Shown one piece after another: positions 1-8,926 of a stretch of DNA of 64,000 nucleotides. Origin of the DNA: Halobacillus litoralis (GTDB taxonomy: Bacteria > Bacillota > Bacilli > Bacillales > Halobacillaceae); the NCBI RefSeq assembly GCF_004101865.1, contig NZ_CP026118.1:124001-188000 (forward strand), given 5' to 3'. The notes under the pieces are model-generated. The model was not told the DNA's origin. It worked only from the letters and a program-made list of their open reading frames with translations, and made no database searches. The position numbers were made by a program, and so were the translations under genes. Each line of letters begins with the position of its first letter. The stretch's first letter is position 1.

Positions 1-30
1 GGGCGGATCCGGATCGAACAGTTAACTCTA

Positions 31-64
31 AATAAGCCACGTTTTAGTGGCTTATTTTCTTTTT
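31..64 (+). terminator. Intrinsic terminator of the upstream gene
   Basis: A perfect 10-bp stem (31-40 with 47-56) with a 6-nt loop is followed by a T-rich tract. It closes a transcription unit that lies before the window and isolates ypsA. Confidence 0.85.
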
Positions 65-135
65 TTTGATAGAAGTATTAGAATAGTAAGTGAGCGGATC
101 ACTTAACGTTGTTGTTGTTTAAGGAGGAATACACC

Positions 136-699
136 ATGAAAACCATAGTTGTAACCGGGTATAAACCGATGGAAATGGGAATCTTCAAGCCGAACGATCC
201 GAAAATTGCTTTTATTAAAGAATCGATCAGGAAAAGATTGAGCGCCTTCATTGAAGAAGGTCTTGAATGGGTGCTTGTATCCGGGCAAATGGGTGTTGAA
301 TTATGGACATCAGAGGTGGTGTTAGATTTGAAAGAAGAATACGAGATCAAACTTGGTATCCTTCCTCCATTTGAGAATCAACAAGAGCGGTGGCCGGAAG
401 ATCTACAAATGATTTATGAAGAAGTGACGATGACTGCTGATTTTTTTAAGCCAATCTACAAAAAAGGATACGACGGGCCTTATCAATTTAAAGCGAAAGA
501 TCAATTTTTAGTGGCGCATTCAGATGGGTGCCTCGTATTGTTTGATGAGGATACGAAAGGGAGCCCCGAATTCTTCTTAAGGGCAGCTGAAAAAGCAGCT
601 GAAAAAGAGGATTATCCAATTTTATACATAACACCTTTAGACCTGGAAGAAACCGTCGAGGAGCTGCGAATGGCGAATCCTGACTATTGGAGTCAATAA
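136..699 (+). CDS. ypsA: YpsA, SLOG-superfamily (DUF1273) protein
   Basis: A 187-residue protein of the YpsA/DUF1273 family, a Rossmann-like SLOG fold expected to bind a nucleotide-derived ligand; the ligand is not established. The N-terminus VTGYKPMEMGIF and a glycine-rich SGQMGVE turn near residue 55 are the family signature. The ATG at 136 is chosen because AAGGAGG sits 8 bases upstream; an in-frame ATG at 109 would put this ribosome site inside the coding region. It lies immediately before gpsB, as in Bacillus subtilis, where YpsA has been linked to cell division. Length matches the family. Confidence 0.9.
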   Translation: MKTIVVTGYKPMEMGIFKPNDPKIAFIKESIRKRLSAFIEEGLEWVLVSGQMGVELWTSEVVLDLKEEYEIKLGILPPFENQQERWPEDLQMIYEEVTMTADFFKPIYKKGYDGPYQFKAKDQFLVAHSDGCLVLFDEDTKGSPEFFLRAAEKAAEKEDYPILYITPLDLEETVEELRMANPDYWSQ

Positions 700-778
700 A
701 ATTTTTACACTTAAAATTGACATTTGCTCCACCTTTTGAAAAAATAAGTGTAATGTGTTAAACAGAGGTGAGGTTAAT

Positions 779-1093
779 ATGAATTTAGAAGAGTATCAAT
801 TGAGCGGTAAGGATATACTTGAGAAAGATTTCAAAACATCCATGCGTGGGTACAATCAGGAAGAAGTCGATGAGTATCTAGATTTGATTATTCAGGATTA
901 CGATCGTTTTCAACAGGAAATTGAACGTTTGCAGCAGGAAAATGATAGACTGAAAAAGATGTCTTCACGTGAAACGACCCAAAGGCAGAGACAGCCGCAA
1001 CCGTCTACGAATAATCATCAAGTCAATTATGATATTCTCAAACGTGTATCCAATTTAGAAAAAGCTGTTTTCGGTAACAAGTACGCAGATTGA
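779..1093 (+). CDS. gpsB: Cell-division protein GpsB
   Basis: A 104-residue cytoplasmic coiled-coil protein related to the DivIVA N-terminus. GpsB binds penicillin-binding proteins and moves synthesis between division septum and side wall. The membrane-proximal domain (about residues 8-45, [20 protein letters not shown]), a coiled coil to about residue 70, a Q/P-rich linker and a conserved C-terminal trimerisation segment ([16 protein letters not shown]) are all present. The ATG at 779 follows a GAGGTGAGG-like ribosome site; an in-frame start at 755 would sit upstream of it. It is followed directly by rnpB, the standard Bacillus order. Confidence 0.95.
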   Translation: MNLEEYQLSGKDILEKDFKTSMRGYNQEEVDEYLDLIIQDYDRFQQEIERLQQENDRLKKMSSRETTQRQRQPQPSTNNHQVNYDILKRVSNLEKAVFGNKYAD

Positions 1094-1109
1094 TCCCTGG
1101 TATTTCCAT

Positions 1110-1138
1110 ATGACAAAGCAATACGAATTTGTTATAAT
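1110..1138 (+). promoter_or_regulatory. Sigma-A promoter for rnpB
   Basis: The -35 is ATGACA (1110-1115), followed by a 17-base spacer and a consensus -10 TATAAT (1133-1138). This predicts a start near 1145 and a short 5' leader removed from the RNase P RNA. Confidence 0.85.
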
Positions 1139-1183
1139 GGTTGAGCGTGTCTGTGATGGCACCTTGAATGCACAATCAAAACA

Positions 1184-1581
1184 GATTTTGAATACTCGGG
1201 TAATCGCTGTATGGTTCACCATGCAGAGGAAAGTCCATGCTCGCACAAGCTGAGATGCTTGTAGTGTTCGTGCTTGACGAAACCATAAGTCAAGGGAGTT
1301 CTTAGAACTAACGGCAAGGAAAATTCCTACGTCTTTAGATATGGAATGACTACTTTGAAAGTGCCACAGTGACGGAGCCGTAGTAGAAATACTGCGGGTG
1401 GAACGAGGTAAACCCCACGAGCGAGCAACCCAAATATAGGTAGGGGCACTCTCTGAAAGGAAATGAACAGAAGGAGAGGTCGTTTTACGGCAGATAGATG
1501 ATTGCCACCGGAGTACGAGGTTGACCACCGTTTGTAGTACAATGGAACAGAACATGGCTTACAGAGTATTCAAAAGGTCTT
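1184..1581 (+). ncRNA. rnpB: RNase P RNA, Bacillus (type B) class
   Basis: The catalytic RNA that matures the 5' ends of tRNAs. Type B core landmarks are present in order: GAGGAAAGTCCATGCTCGC, AGTGCCACAGTGACG, GGAACGAGGTAAACCCC, GAGCGAGCAACCCAAAT, and near the 3' end AGATGATTGCC and GAACAGAACATGGCTTACAG. The first bases (1184-1196) are complementary to those near 1563-1577, forming helix P1 and fixing both ends to within a few bases. It has its own promoter and terminator and lies between gpsB and ypsC, as in Bacillus. Confidence 0.97.
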
Positions 1582-1598
1582 CATTTAAGTACAATACA

Positions 1599-1637
1599 CC
1601 CTTCTGGAAAGCCACAAGCTTTTTGGAGGGTTTTTTT
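1599..1637 (+). terminator. rnpB terminator
   Basis: A 13-pair stem with one bulge and G-T pairs (arms 1599-1612 and 1618-1630) is followed by seven T residues. Confidence 0.85.
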
Positions 1638-1669
1638 ATTGCTATACATATTTAAGGAGGTAAGAGTGA

Positions 1670-2806
1670 ATGTCACAAAAAGTAACATTAATCGCTACTG
1701 CAGCCATGGGGTTAGAAGCGATTGTCGGAAAAGAAGTAAAAGCACTAGGGTACGAGAATCTTCAAGTGGAAAACGGACGTGTTTCTTTTGAAGCAGATGT
1801 CTCCGCCATCCCACGTGCTAACTTGTGGCTGCGTACAGCGGACCGAGTCAAATTACAAGTCGGAAGGTTCAAGGCGACGTCTTTTGATCAGCTCTTTGAA
1901 CAAACGAAGGCTCTACCATGGGAAGATTTCATTGCAGAAGAAGGCGAGTTTCCTGTAATCGGAAAGTCAGTGAAGTCGAAACTTTACAGTGTTCCTGATT
2001 GTCAGTCAATCGTGAAAAAAGCCATTGTTGAACGCTTGAAAGTCAAACATGGAGTCACATCCTGGTTGAAAGAAACAGGAGCCTTGCACCGGGTCGAGGT
2101 TGCTATCCATAAAGACGAAGCCTTGCTGACATTAGATACTTCCGGGAGCGGCCTGCATAAGCGCGGATACCGTGTCGGCCAAGGGGAAGCACCATTAAAA
2201 GAAACACTTGCCGCAGCACTGGTCCAAATTACGAATTGGCACCCGGATCATCCTTTCGTCGACCCCTTTTGTGGGTCTGGCACAATTGCTATCGAAGCGG
2301 CTCTGATCGGCCAAAATATCGCTCCAGGTTTCAATAGGGAGTTTGCTTCAGAAGACTGGCACTTCATTCCACAACAAGCATGGGAGGATGCCTTTCAGGA
2401 GGCTGAAGAAGCAGCAAACTATGACCAGCCATTGAACATTGTTGGATCTGATATCGACCCGGAATTAATTGATATCGCTAAGAAGAATGCGATGGAAGCA
2501 GGTCTTGGGGATTTGATTTCGTGGAAGCAAATGCAGATCAGTGATTTCAATCCGAAGCAGGATAATGGCTATGTTGTGTCTAATCCACCTTATGGAGAGC
2601 GGATGGGTGACCGTGAAGAAGTCGAGCAGATGTATCGTGATCTTGGGACAATCATGCGCGATCATCCTTCCTGGAGTGTTTACGTGTTGACTTCCCATGA
2701 AGGTTTCGAAAAGCTTTACGGGAAACCTGCTACGAAACGCAGAAAGCTCTTCAACGGATTCATCAAAACCGATTATTATCAGTATTTTGGAAAACACGTT
2801 CGATAA
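1670..2806 (+). CDS. ypsC: YpsC, THUMP-domain RNA (guanine-N2) methyltransferase
   Basis: A 378-residue S-adenosylmethionine-dependent methyltransferase of the RlmL/TrmN type, acting on rRNA or tRNA; the exact base is not shown by the sequence. An N-terminal ferredoxin-like/THUMP module covers about residues 1-155. The Rossmann methylase follows: motif I VDPFCGSGTIAIEAA near 197, the acidic motif SDIDPEL near 264, and catalytic motif IV NPPYGERMG near 305. An AAGGAGGTAAG ribosome site precedes ATG 1670. It is the standard gene after rnpB in Bacillus. Confidence 0.92.
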   Translation: MSQKVTLIATAAMGLEAIVGKEVKALGYENLQVENGRVSFEADVSAIPRANLWLRTADRVKLQVGRFKATSFDQLFEQTKALPWEDFIAEEGEFPVIGKSVKSKLYSVPDCQSIVKKAIVERLKVKHGVTSWLKETGALHRVEVAIHKDEALLTLDTSGSGLHKRGYRVGQGEAPLKETLAAALVQITNWHPDHPFVDPFCGSGTIAIEAALIGQNIAPGFNREFASEDWHFIPQQAWEDAFQEAEEAANYDQPLNIVGSDIDPELIDIAKKNAMEAGLGDLISWKQMQISDFNPKQDNGYVVSNPPYGERMGDREEVEQMYRDLGTIMRDHPSWSVYVLTSHEGFEKLYGKPATKRRKLFNGFIKTDYYQYFGKHVR

Positions 2807-2821
2807 AGGGGAGATGAGATT

Positions 2822-4315
2822 TTGAGTCAGTCGACAGAACGAAAATTCATGGATTTATTGAAAGAACAATCCTCCTATGGAGAAGCAATCGGTTTAATGG
2901 CATGGGATATGCGGACAAAAGCTCCGAAAAAGGGGATAGAAAACCGTTCAGAAGTACTGGGCGTCTTATCGCAAAAAGTTCATGAAATTCAAACTTCTGC
3001 GGAAATTCGTAGTTATATTGACGAGCTAAAAGGAAAAGTGGCTGATCCCATTGTGCAGAAGTCATTAGAAGAAGCGGAAGAAACCTATGATAAAACAGCA
3101 AAAATTCCTACCAAGGAGTACCGTGAATACGTCACTTTACAATCTAAAGCTGAATCCATGTGGGCAGAGGCTAAAGAAAATGATGATTTCGAAAGTTTCC
3201 GCCCTTACTTAGAAAAGCTTGTTGAATACAATAGGAAGTTCGCTGAATACTGGGGCTATGAAAACCATCGCTATGATGCTCTTTTACACAATTATGAACC
3301 AGGGGTTACAGTGGAAGTTCTGGATGAGGTGTTTCCTAAAGTGAGGAAAGCGTTGACGGATTTATTGCAACAGATCCAGTCAGCTCCTGAGCAGCCTGAT
3401 CCCTCGGTATTAGAAGGACAGTTTCCGAAGATGGAGCAAGCTCAGTTCAGTGAAGAAATATTAAAAAAGATGGGATATGATTTTGACGCAGGCCGATTGG
3501 ATGAGACCGTGCATCCCTTTGCGATCGGTTTGAATTCCAATGATGTCCGGGTCACGACGAAATATGATGAAAGTGACTTCCGCACTGCGATATTCGGCAC
3601 GATTCATGAAGGCGGCCACGCCCTTTATGAACAGAACATTGATGACAAATTGGCATTTACGCCGCTGGCAACAGGTACATCCATGGGGATACATGAATCC
3701 CAATCACTTTTCTGGGAGAATTTCATTGCCCGTAGTGAAGGGTTTTGGAAGAACCATTATGAGCTATTTCAAGAATATGCTCCTGTACAATTCAAAACAC
3801 TTCCATTAAGTGAATTCTATCCAGCCGTCAATGAAGTAAAACCTTCTTTGATTAGAATAGAGGCCGACGAATTGACGTATTGTTTGCATATTATGGTGCG
3901 GTATGAGCTTGAAAAAGCTTTGATCGCAGGTGAAATTGAAGTGAAGGACCTACCAGAAATGTGGAATCAGAAAATGGAGGACTATGTGGGCATCAGACCT
4001 GAAAGCGACGCAGAAGGCGTCCTTCAGGATATCCACTGGTCTGGCGGAGATTTCGGTTATTTTCCTTCTTATGCGTTAGGCTATATGTACGCTGCTCAAT
4101 TGGAAGCGCAAATGAGAAAAGAATTGGACATCGATCCCTGTATAGAAAAAGGTGATTTCCAACGAATCAAAGCTTGGTTGACAAAGAATGTCCACCAATA
4201 CGGTAAAATGAAAAAACCGTTGGAAATCCTTCATGATGTAACTGGCGAAGGCCTTAATCCGGAATATCTAGTTGAATACTTGACGAATAAATACAAAAAT
4301 ATTTACAAGTTTTAA
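2822..4315 (+). CDS. ypwA: Thermostable carboxypeptidase 1-type metallopeptidase (family M32)
   Basis: A 497-residue cytoplasmic zinc carboxypeptidase that removes C-terminal residues from peptides. The zinc motif HEGGH is near residue 262, followed by HESQSLFWEN near 290 that supplies further M32 active-site residues, and IRIEADELTY near 345. Length matches the family (about 500). Translation most likely starts at TTG 2822 behind AAAGGGGAGA, 15 bases after ypsC ends, so the two genes are probably cotranscribed. A strong hairpin at 4551-4593 ends the unit. Confidence 0.93.
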   Translation: MSQSTERKFMDLLKEQSSYGEAIGLMAWDMRTKAPKKGIENRSEVLGVLSQKVHEIQTSAEIRSYIDELKGKVADPIVQKSLEEAEETYDKTAKIPTKEYREYVTLQSKAESMWAEAKENDDFESFRPYLEKLVEYNRKFAEYWGYENHRYDALLHNYEPGVTVEVLDEVFPKVRKALTDLLQQIQSAPEQPDPSVLEGQFPKMEQAQFSEEILKKMGYDFDAGRLDETVHPFAIGLNSNDVRVTTKYDESDFRTAIFGTIHEGGHALYEQNIDDKLAFTPLATGTSMGIHESQSLFWENFIARSEGFWKNHYELFQEYAPVQFKTLPLSEFYPAVNEVKPSLIRIEADELTYCLHIMVRYELEKALIAGEIEVKDLPEMWNQKMEDYVGIRPESDAEGVLQDIHWSGGDFGYFPSYALGYMYAAQLEAQMRKELDIDPCIEKGDFQRIKAWLTKNVHQYGKMKKPLEILHDVTGEGLNPEYLVEYLTNKYKNIYKF

Positions 4316-4340
4316 TGCATAAAAGATGGTAGCAGTTCAC

Positions 4341-4593
4341 GAGGCCACTGAAAAACCCTTCTTAATCTCGAGGAGCTGTTAAAGTTTGTTGTTGCTTCTC
4401 ACAAATCGCTTGTAGGTGGATGCTTGACGCGGGTACGGACTAGCTAACTTGGTCAAGAAGATCACTTGACCAAGTGGATCTTCGGCTCGCGCTTTTCCCG
4501 CAGGCGTCACCATCGAACGCTCATTGTGGAATCAACGAGATCCACCTAATAAGAGTGATTTTCTTTGATTTAAAAACAAAGAAAATCACTCTT
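4341..4593 (+). repeat. Dispersed intergenic repeat R1, copy A
   Basis: One of three copies (others 8926-9140 and 14300-14537) of a roughly 200-250 bp non-coding element. Shared landmarks are GAGGCCACTGAAAAACCC, TTGTTGCTTCTCAC, the arm ACTTGGTCAAG (4447-4457) with its complement CTTGACCAAGT (4465-4475), GGATCTTCGGCTCG, TTCCCGCAGGCGTCACC, and a final AGTGATTTTCTTTG hairpin. The G+C-rich centre resembles repeats common in Bacillaceae intergenic DNA (recalled, not searched). Confidence 0.85.
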
Positions 4594-4599
4594 TTTTCC
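4551..4599 (+). terminator. Strong hairpin and T-tract at the end of repeat copy A
   Basis: A perfect 17-bp stem (4551-4567 with 4577-4593), 9-nt loop and six T residues. It probably terminates ypsC-ypwA transcripts. A second hairpin, AAAGAAGCTGATTT with AAATCGGCTTCTTT, follows at about 4610-4645. Confidence 0.85.
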
Positions 4600-4887
4600 T
4601 TGTACATTGAAAGAAGCTGATTTGAAGGATAAAATCGGCTTCTTTATGCATAACTCAAAAAGTTATCGTTCTTCATTTGCCACCCAGCTCACTCCTGTCT
4701 TTTTCACTTTACTCAAATTAATCAGATGGAGTATGAAAGTTGTGATTTTCGATTTTGAATGATTATATCGGATAACTTGGAGTTCTTCAGAAATAATAGT
4801 AAATGCATAATCCTGAATAGAAATAATTAATGCTTTATAACGGATGAAAGTTGTTGGGGAGTCTCAAATTCATGAGGTGTAAAACGA
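4600..4887. other. AT-rich intergenic stretch, no gene seen
   Basis: Between repeat copy A and the tcy promoter. It holds a second hairpin (about 4610-4645) and a tract near 4646 (GCATAACTCAAAAAGTT) that resembles one in repeat copy C near 14531. No open frame with a ribosome site was seen, and no recognised riboswitch. Confidence 0.6.
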
Positions 4888-4916
4888 TTGACAACTTAGC
4901 GGTTCTGCTTTAACAT
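4888..4916 (+). promoter_or_regulatory. Promoter of the amino-acid ABC transporter operon
   Basis: The -35 is a consensus TTGACA (4888-4893), followed by a 17-base spacer and -10 TAACAT (4911-4916). It lies about 50 bases before the start codon of the binding-protein gene. Confidence 0.75.
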
Positions 4917-4966
4917 CATAAAAGCGATAATACGCATAAACTTACTTGGTTTTAGGAGGAGTAGTA

Positions 4967-5791
4967 ATGAAGAAATCTGTATTAATCTTAACTTTTATAG
5001 CTATGGCATTGGTATTAATCGCCTGTGGTGGAAATCAAGAAGAACAATCGTCATCAGGTGATTCGAATGATAAAGAGTCCGGGGACCAAACTCTCCTTGA
5101 GCAAGTTAAGGATAGTGGAGAACTTGTCATAGGAACAGAAGGCACCTATCGTCCGTATACTTACCATAATGAAGAAGATAAATTGACTGGCTTTGATGTT
5201 GAAATTGCAAGAGAAGTTGCTGATCGACTTGGAGTCAAAGCTGTTTTTAATGAAACGAAGTGGGATTCGATGTTTGCAGGGTTGAATGCTGAGCGTTTTG
5301 ATATGGTAGCTAACCAGGTTGGGATTACTGAAGAGCGCCAGGAAAAATATGCTTTCTCCGATCCTTATATTCAATCATCTGCTGTCATTGTCACTCACGA
5401 AGAAAATGACTCCATTACAAGCTTTGAAGATTTGGAAGGTGTAAATACAGCTCAATCGATGACAAGTAATTTTGCTGATATTGCTAGAGAGAATGGAGCT
5501 AAGATCACAAGTGTGGAAGGGTTCAATGAATCCATGCAAATGCTTGCCACAAAACGGATTGAAGCTACTGTGAATGACCGGTTGTCTGTATTGGATTATA
5601 AGAAGCAGCGACCAGACACCCCTGTTAAAATTGCAGCTCGACAAGATGAAGCTTCTAAAAGCGGGCTTTTATTCAGGCAGGGCAATGATGAGCTTGTGCA
5701 AGCTGTAAACAAAGCTTTACAGGAAATGAAAGATGATGGGACGTATTTGGAAATATCTAAGAAATGGTTTGGCGAAGATGTATCTAAGTAA
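4967..5791 (+). CDS. tcyA: Amino-acid (probably cystine) ABC transporter, substrate-binding lipoprotein
   Basis: A 274-residue family-3 solute-binding protein. The signal peptide ends in lipobox LIAC (Cys20), so it is anchored outside the membrane. The mature part has the family landmarks GTEGTYRPYTY, LTGFDVEIAREVA, the tract WDSMFAGLNAERFDMVANQ and FSDPY. These resemble the TcyA/TcyJ cystine-binding group more than glutamine or arginine binders; the substrate is inference. The ATG at 4967 follows AGGAGGAG; a start at 4946 would precede that site. First gene of a three-gene operon. Confidence 0.85.
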   Translation: MKKSVLILTFIAMALVLIACGGNQEEQSSSGDSNDKESGDQTLLEQVKDSGELVIGTEGTYRPYTYHNEEDKLTGFDVEIAREVADRLGVKAVFNETKWDSMFAGLNAERFDMVANQVGITEERQEKYAFSDPYIQSSAVIVTHEENDSITSFEDLEGVNTAQSMTSNFADIARENGAKITSVEGFNESMQMLATKRIEATVNDRLSVLDYKKQRPDTPVKIAARQDEASKSGLLFRQGNDELVQAVNKALQEMKDDGTYLEISKKWFGEDVSK

Positions 5792-6479
5792 TATATTCAC
5801 GAACCCAGCAATGCAAGAAAGGTATATGGATATTTTAGTCAGCTCTTTTCTCCCTTTGGTGAAAGGGGCTTTCTATTATACGATTCCATTGACCTTGATA
5901 ACGTTTGCCATTGGACTTATTTTGGCAGTAATTACAGCTTTAATGAGGCTTTCCAGTGTGAAAGTTCTCCAAGTTATTGCACGGATTTATGTTTCCATCA
6001 TCCGTGGAACTCCGTTATTGGTACAATTGTTCATCATATTTTTCGGTTTGCCCTCCGTGGGAGTAACCATCAATCCACTTTTTTCTGCAATTATCGGATT
6101 TTCTCTGAATATGGGCGCTTATAATTCTGAAATCATCCGAGCTGCCATTCTGTCTATACCGAAAGGGCAATGGGAAGCAGCTCACTCCATAGGTATGACG
6201 AATTTACAAGCTTTAAGAAAGGTGATTTTACCTCAAGCGACAAGAGTTTCTATACCACCTTTATCCAATTCATTTATCGGCTTGATCAAGGATACCTCTT
6301 TAGCTTCTACGATCACCTATACAGAAATGTTCAGGAAAGCACAGGAAATCGCTGCGCAAAATTATGAATTTTTACTCGTTTATACCGAAGCTGCTATGAT
6401 CTACTGGGTTATTTGCGTAGGACTATCCTTTGTCCAGGACAGCGTGGAAACTAGATTAGAAAGATATGTTGCAAAATAG
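5781..6479 (+). CDS. tcyB: Amino-acid ABC transporter permease (TcyB-like)
   Basis: A HisM-type permease of about 232 residues with several hydrophobic spans. The cytoplasmic EAA loop (IPKGQWEAAHSIGMTNLQAL, near residues 135-155) contacts the ATPase. The ATG at 5781 overlaps the end of the binding-protein gene by 11 bases, which suggests translational coupling; no strong ribosome site precedes it, and ATG 5814 is an alternative. The C-terminal half aligns with polar amino-acid permeases in which substrate crosses as a dimeric pore. Confidence 0.85.
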   Translation, partial: YLSNIFTNPAMQERYMDILVSSFLPLVKGAFYYTIPLTLITFAIGLILAVITALMRLSSVKVLQVIARIYVSIIRGTPLLVQLFIIFFGLPSVGVTINPLFSAIIGFSLNMGAYNSEIIRAAILSIPKGQWEAAHSIGMTNLQALRKVILPQATRVSIPPLSNSFIGLIKDTSLASTITYTEMFRKAQEIAAQNYEFLLVYTEAAMIYWVICVGLSFVQDSVETRLERYVAK

Positions 6480-6488
6480 GAGGATTCG

Positions 6489-7226
6489 ATGATTACAGTC
6501 AAAAGCTTAAACAAATATTTCGGGGACTTGCATGTGTTAAAAGACATCAATATGGAAGTAGACCGGGGAGAAGTGGTTGTCGTCATCGGGCCATCGGGGT
6601 CCGGCAAAACGACGCTGCTTAGGACATTGAATATTTTAGAAACACCTGAAGAAGGGGAAATTACGATAGGTTCTCGATTCATGAATTTCGCCCGACCTAT
6701 ACAGAAAAAACAAATAGTTGAATTCAGAAAGCAAACCGGGATGGTCTTTCAAAACCATAATCTTTTTCCACACCTGACTGCACTGGAAAACGTGATGGAA
6801 GGGCCGGTAACTGTGCAGAAAGTAGCCAAAAGTAAAGCAAAAAAAAGAGCTTCTGATATTCTGACGAAAGTCGGTTTGGGGGAAAAACTGAATGTTTATC
6901 CGCATCAATTATCTGGCGGGCAGCAACAGCGTGTAGGAATTGCCCGCGCCCTTGCTACGGGTGTTGAAGTGATTCTATTTGATGAGCCGACTTCTGCTCT
7001 GGATCCTGAACTTGTCGGCGATGTTCTTGATGTAATGAAGGAATTAGCAGAAGAAGGGATGACTATGGTAGTCGTCACCCACGAAATGTCATTTGCTGAG
7101 GAAGTCGCTGATCGTGTGCTGTTTATGGATCAAGGAGAAATTGTTGAAGAGGGTTCTCCTGAACAAATCTTCCATAATACTCAGCGCCAAAGAACCCAGC
7201 AGTTCCTGAAGAGAATTCGTAAGTGA
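6489..7226 (+). CDS. tcyC: Amino-acid ABC transporter ATPase (TcyC-like)
   Basis: A 245-residue ATPase of the polar amino-acid uptake class. Walker [10 protein letters not shown] is near residue 34, the Q loop near 80, signature [16 protein letters not shown] near 138, Walker [15 protein letters not shown] near 160 and the switch histidine in VVVTHEMSF near 195. An AGGAGG ribosome site precedes the ATG, 9 bases after the permease gene. The terminator at 7281-7320 closes the operon. Confidence 0.92.
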   Translation: MITVKSLNKYFGDLHVLKDINMEVDRGEVVVVIGPSGSGKTTLLRTLNILETPEEGEITIGSRFMNFARPIQKKQIVEFRKQTGMVFQNHNLFPHLTALENVMEGPVTVQKVAKSKAKKRASDILTKVGLGEKLNVYPHQLSGGQQQRVGIARALATGVEVILFDEPTSALDPELVGDVLDVMKELAEEGMTMVVVTHEMSFAEEVADRVLFMDQGEIVEEGSPEQIFHNTQRQRTQQFLKRIRK

Positions 7227-7280
7227 TTCGGAAATCTACCTCTGTAAAAAATCATGAAAATTTGGTAATATAAACAGCAA

Positions 7281-7320
7281 AGCAAAAACCCCGACGGTAG
7301 TAGCCGTTGGGGTTTTTGCT
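7281..7320. terminator. Bidirectional terminator between the tcy operon and a convergent lipoprotein gene
   Basis: A 17-bp stem with one G-T pair (7281-7297 with 7304-7320) has A-rich and T-rich flanks, so it can end transcripts from both sides. Confidence 0.9.
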
Positions 7321-7337
7321 TGAGCAATCGTATTTTA

Positions 7338-7892
7338 TTAAGATAACTCTTTCATCATGTCAGGTGCCAGCAGCCCTGCATCTTCATAGAGTTGTCCGAG
7401 TTGATCATTGAATTTTTTGAACTTTTCTTCTGCTTTTGAAAGGTCAGCTTCTTCAGCATTTTCCTCCAAGGCACTTGCAACTTCTTCGTAATACGATTGA
7501 AGGGAAGTCAAGGAATCTTCGAACTGTGTTTTCATTTCCTCAGGCAGTTCCGTTTCAACTGTATAACCCTTAGCAGTTTCTGCAGCTTCTTTTGCTGCTG
7601 ATTGAGCCTCTTCACCTGCAGATTTGATTGCTTCAGCATCTGGTTCCTCAGCAGAAACTTCTGCTTGATAGCCAGCTATTTTCGATTGATATTCTTTGAA
7701 AGTGTTTTTTAGTTCCATTTGAGCATTAAGTAGGTCTTTTTTAACGTTTTGCTCGTTGTTGTCTTTACTTTCATCAGTCTCTTCTGTGTTATTGTCTGTG
7801 TCCCCGTTTGTGTTCTCTTCAGAAGAGTCCCCATTACATCCTGCTACTACAAGCACACTAGTAAGACCTAGCGCTAGCAACCATTTTTTCAT
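7338..7892 (-). CDS. Acidic predicted lipoprotein, unknown function
   Basis: A 184-residue protein with signal peptide and lipobox (VAGC, Cys19), then about 30 residues rich in D, E, N and T, then a helical region with heptad-like spacing up to DMMKELS at the end. The overall pattern resembles small helical surface lipoproteins of Bacillaceae such as the YkyA group, but no diagnostic motif was recognised. It converges on the tcy operon and is divergent from the dehydrogenase gene at 8066. Strong acidity fits a salt-adapted organism (inference). Confidence 0.7.
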   Translation of the reverse strand: MKKWLLALGLTSVLVVAGCNGDSSEENTNGDTDNNTEETDESKDNNEQNVKKDLLNAQMELKNTFKEYQSKIAGYQAEVSAEEPDAEAIKSAGEEAQSAAKEAAETAKGYTVETELPEEMKTQFEDSLTSLQSYYEEVASALEENAEEADLSKAEEKFKKFNDQLGQLYEDAGLLAPDMMKELS

Positions 7893-8065
7893 ATAAATGC
7901 CCCCTTTGAATACTTGACGTCCTAATTTTATTGTAATCTTGTTGTAATGTAAAGAATTAGCAAAAATGTTATAATATACAGAAAATTCCTTCGTTTGTGA
8001 AAATGGAAGGATCGTTCATCATTAATAGTTAAAGAAAACTCCATCAAATAAAATAGGGGGCTCTT

Positions 8066-8833
8066 ATGTACTTACCAAGTTTTAGGTTAGATGAGAAATT
8101 ATCAGTGATCACCGGAGGGACGAAAGGGATCGGAAAGGCAATTACTTTAGCTTTTGCAGAGGCTGGTTCCGACGTCATCATATTAGCCAGGAATGAGAAG
8201 GACCTTTCCAAGGTTAAGGAAGAAGTGGAAGGGCTGGGACAAGAAGCCTACACGATTTGTAAAAATATTAATCAGTATGAAGAGATCAAGGAGGAAGTCG
8301 AGTCGATCAGAAGAGGTAGATCCCTCGACATTTGGGTGAATAATGCCGGCATGAATATCCGTAGTGAAGCTGAGAATGTAACAGAAGAAGAGTGGGATAC
8401 TATTGTGTCCACGAATATGAAAAGTTCTTTCTTTTTATCCCAATATGCAGGCTCGGTTATGAAAGATGAAAAACAAGGAAAAATCATCAACATTTCATCT
8501 GTTGGGGGCCACACAGCGCTTAGAACGGGCGTGGTTTACGCCATGACCAAAAGCGCTCTCATTCAAATGACAAAAAATTTGGCGGTTGAATGGGGCAAGT
8601 ATAATATAAATGTAAATGCCATCGGACCGTGGTATTTCCCGACGTCATTAACAGAACAGTTGTTGCAAGATAAAGACTATGTTCAGTTGATCCTCGATCG
8701 GACACCGCTCAATCGGATTGGAAAATTGGAGGAATTGAGTGGTGCTGCTGTTTTCCTGGCATCAGAGGCGGGGAATTATATGACGGGACAGACGTTGTTC
8801 GTAGACGGTGGGATGACGATTTATGGATTTTGA
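8066..8833 (+). CDS. Short-chain dehydrogenase/reductase (SDR)
   Basis: A 255-residue classical SDR using NAD(P). The cofactor loop TGGTKGIG is near residue 17, NNAGMN near 92, the catalytic serine in NISSVGGH near 143 and the YAMTKS (Tyr-x-x-x-Lys) motif near 158. NVNAIGPWYFPT after the catalytic lysine and VDGGMTIYGF at the end resemble the gluconate 5-dehydrogenase-like group, but the substrate is not shown. An AGGGGG ribosome site precedes ATG 8066. It stands as a single gene followed by a long hairpin at 8881-8926. Confidence 0.85.
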   Translation: MYLPSFRLDEKLSVITGGTKGIGKAITLAFAEAGSDVIILARNEKDLSKVKEEVEGLGQEAYTICKNINQYEEIKEEVESIRRGRSLDIWVNNAGMNIRSEAENVTEEEWDTIVSTNMKSSFFLSQYAGSVMKDEKQGKIINISSVGGHTALRTGVVYAMTKSALIQMTKNLAVEWGKYNINVNAIGPWYFPTSLTEQLLQDKDYVQLILDRTPLNRIGKLEELSGAAVFLASEAGNYMTGQTLFVDGGMTIYGF

Positions 8834-8880
8834 TTGAAGTAAGCGAGTTATTCATGCTCTTTTGTATCACAGATCTAGAC

Positions 8881-8926
8881 CATATGAAAGAAGGCCATTC
8901 AATACTGGATGGCCTTCTTTCATATG
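8881..8926 (+). terminator. Long perfect hairpin after the SDR gene
   Basis: An 18-bp perfect stem (8881-8898 with 8909-8926) with a 10-nt loop. There is no long T-tract, so it may act as a weak terminator or protect a 3' end. It abuts repeat unit X/R1 copy B. Confidence 0.6.

Noticed and set aside
1055..1555. Long minus-strand frames across the RNase P RNA
   Set aside because: They lie antisense over a strongly conserved RNA, lack ribosome sites, and encode no recognisable protein.
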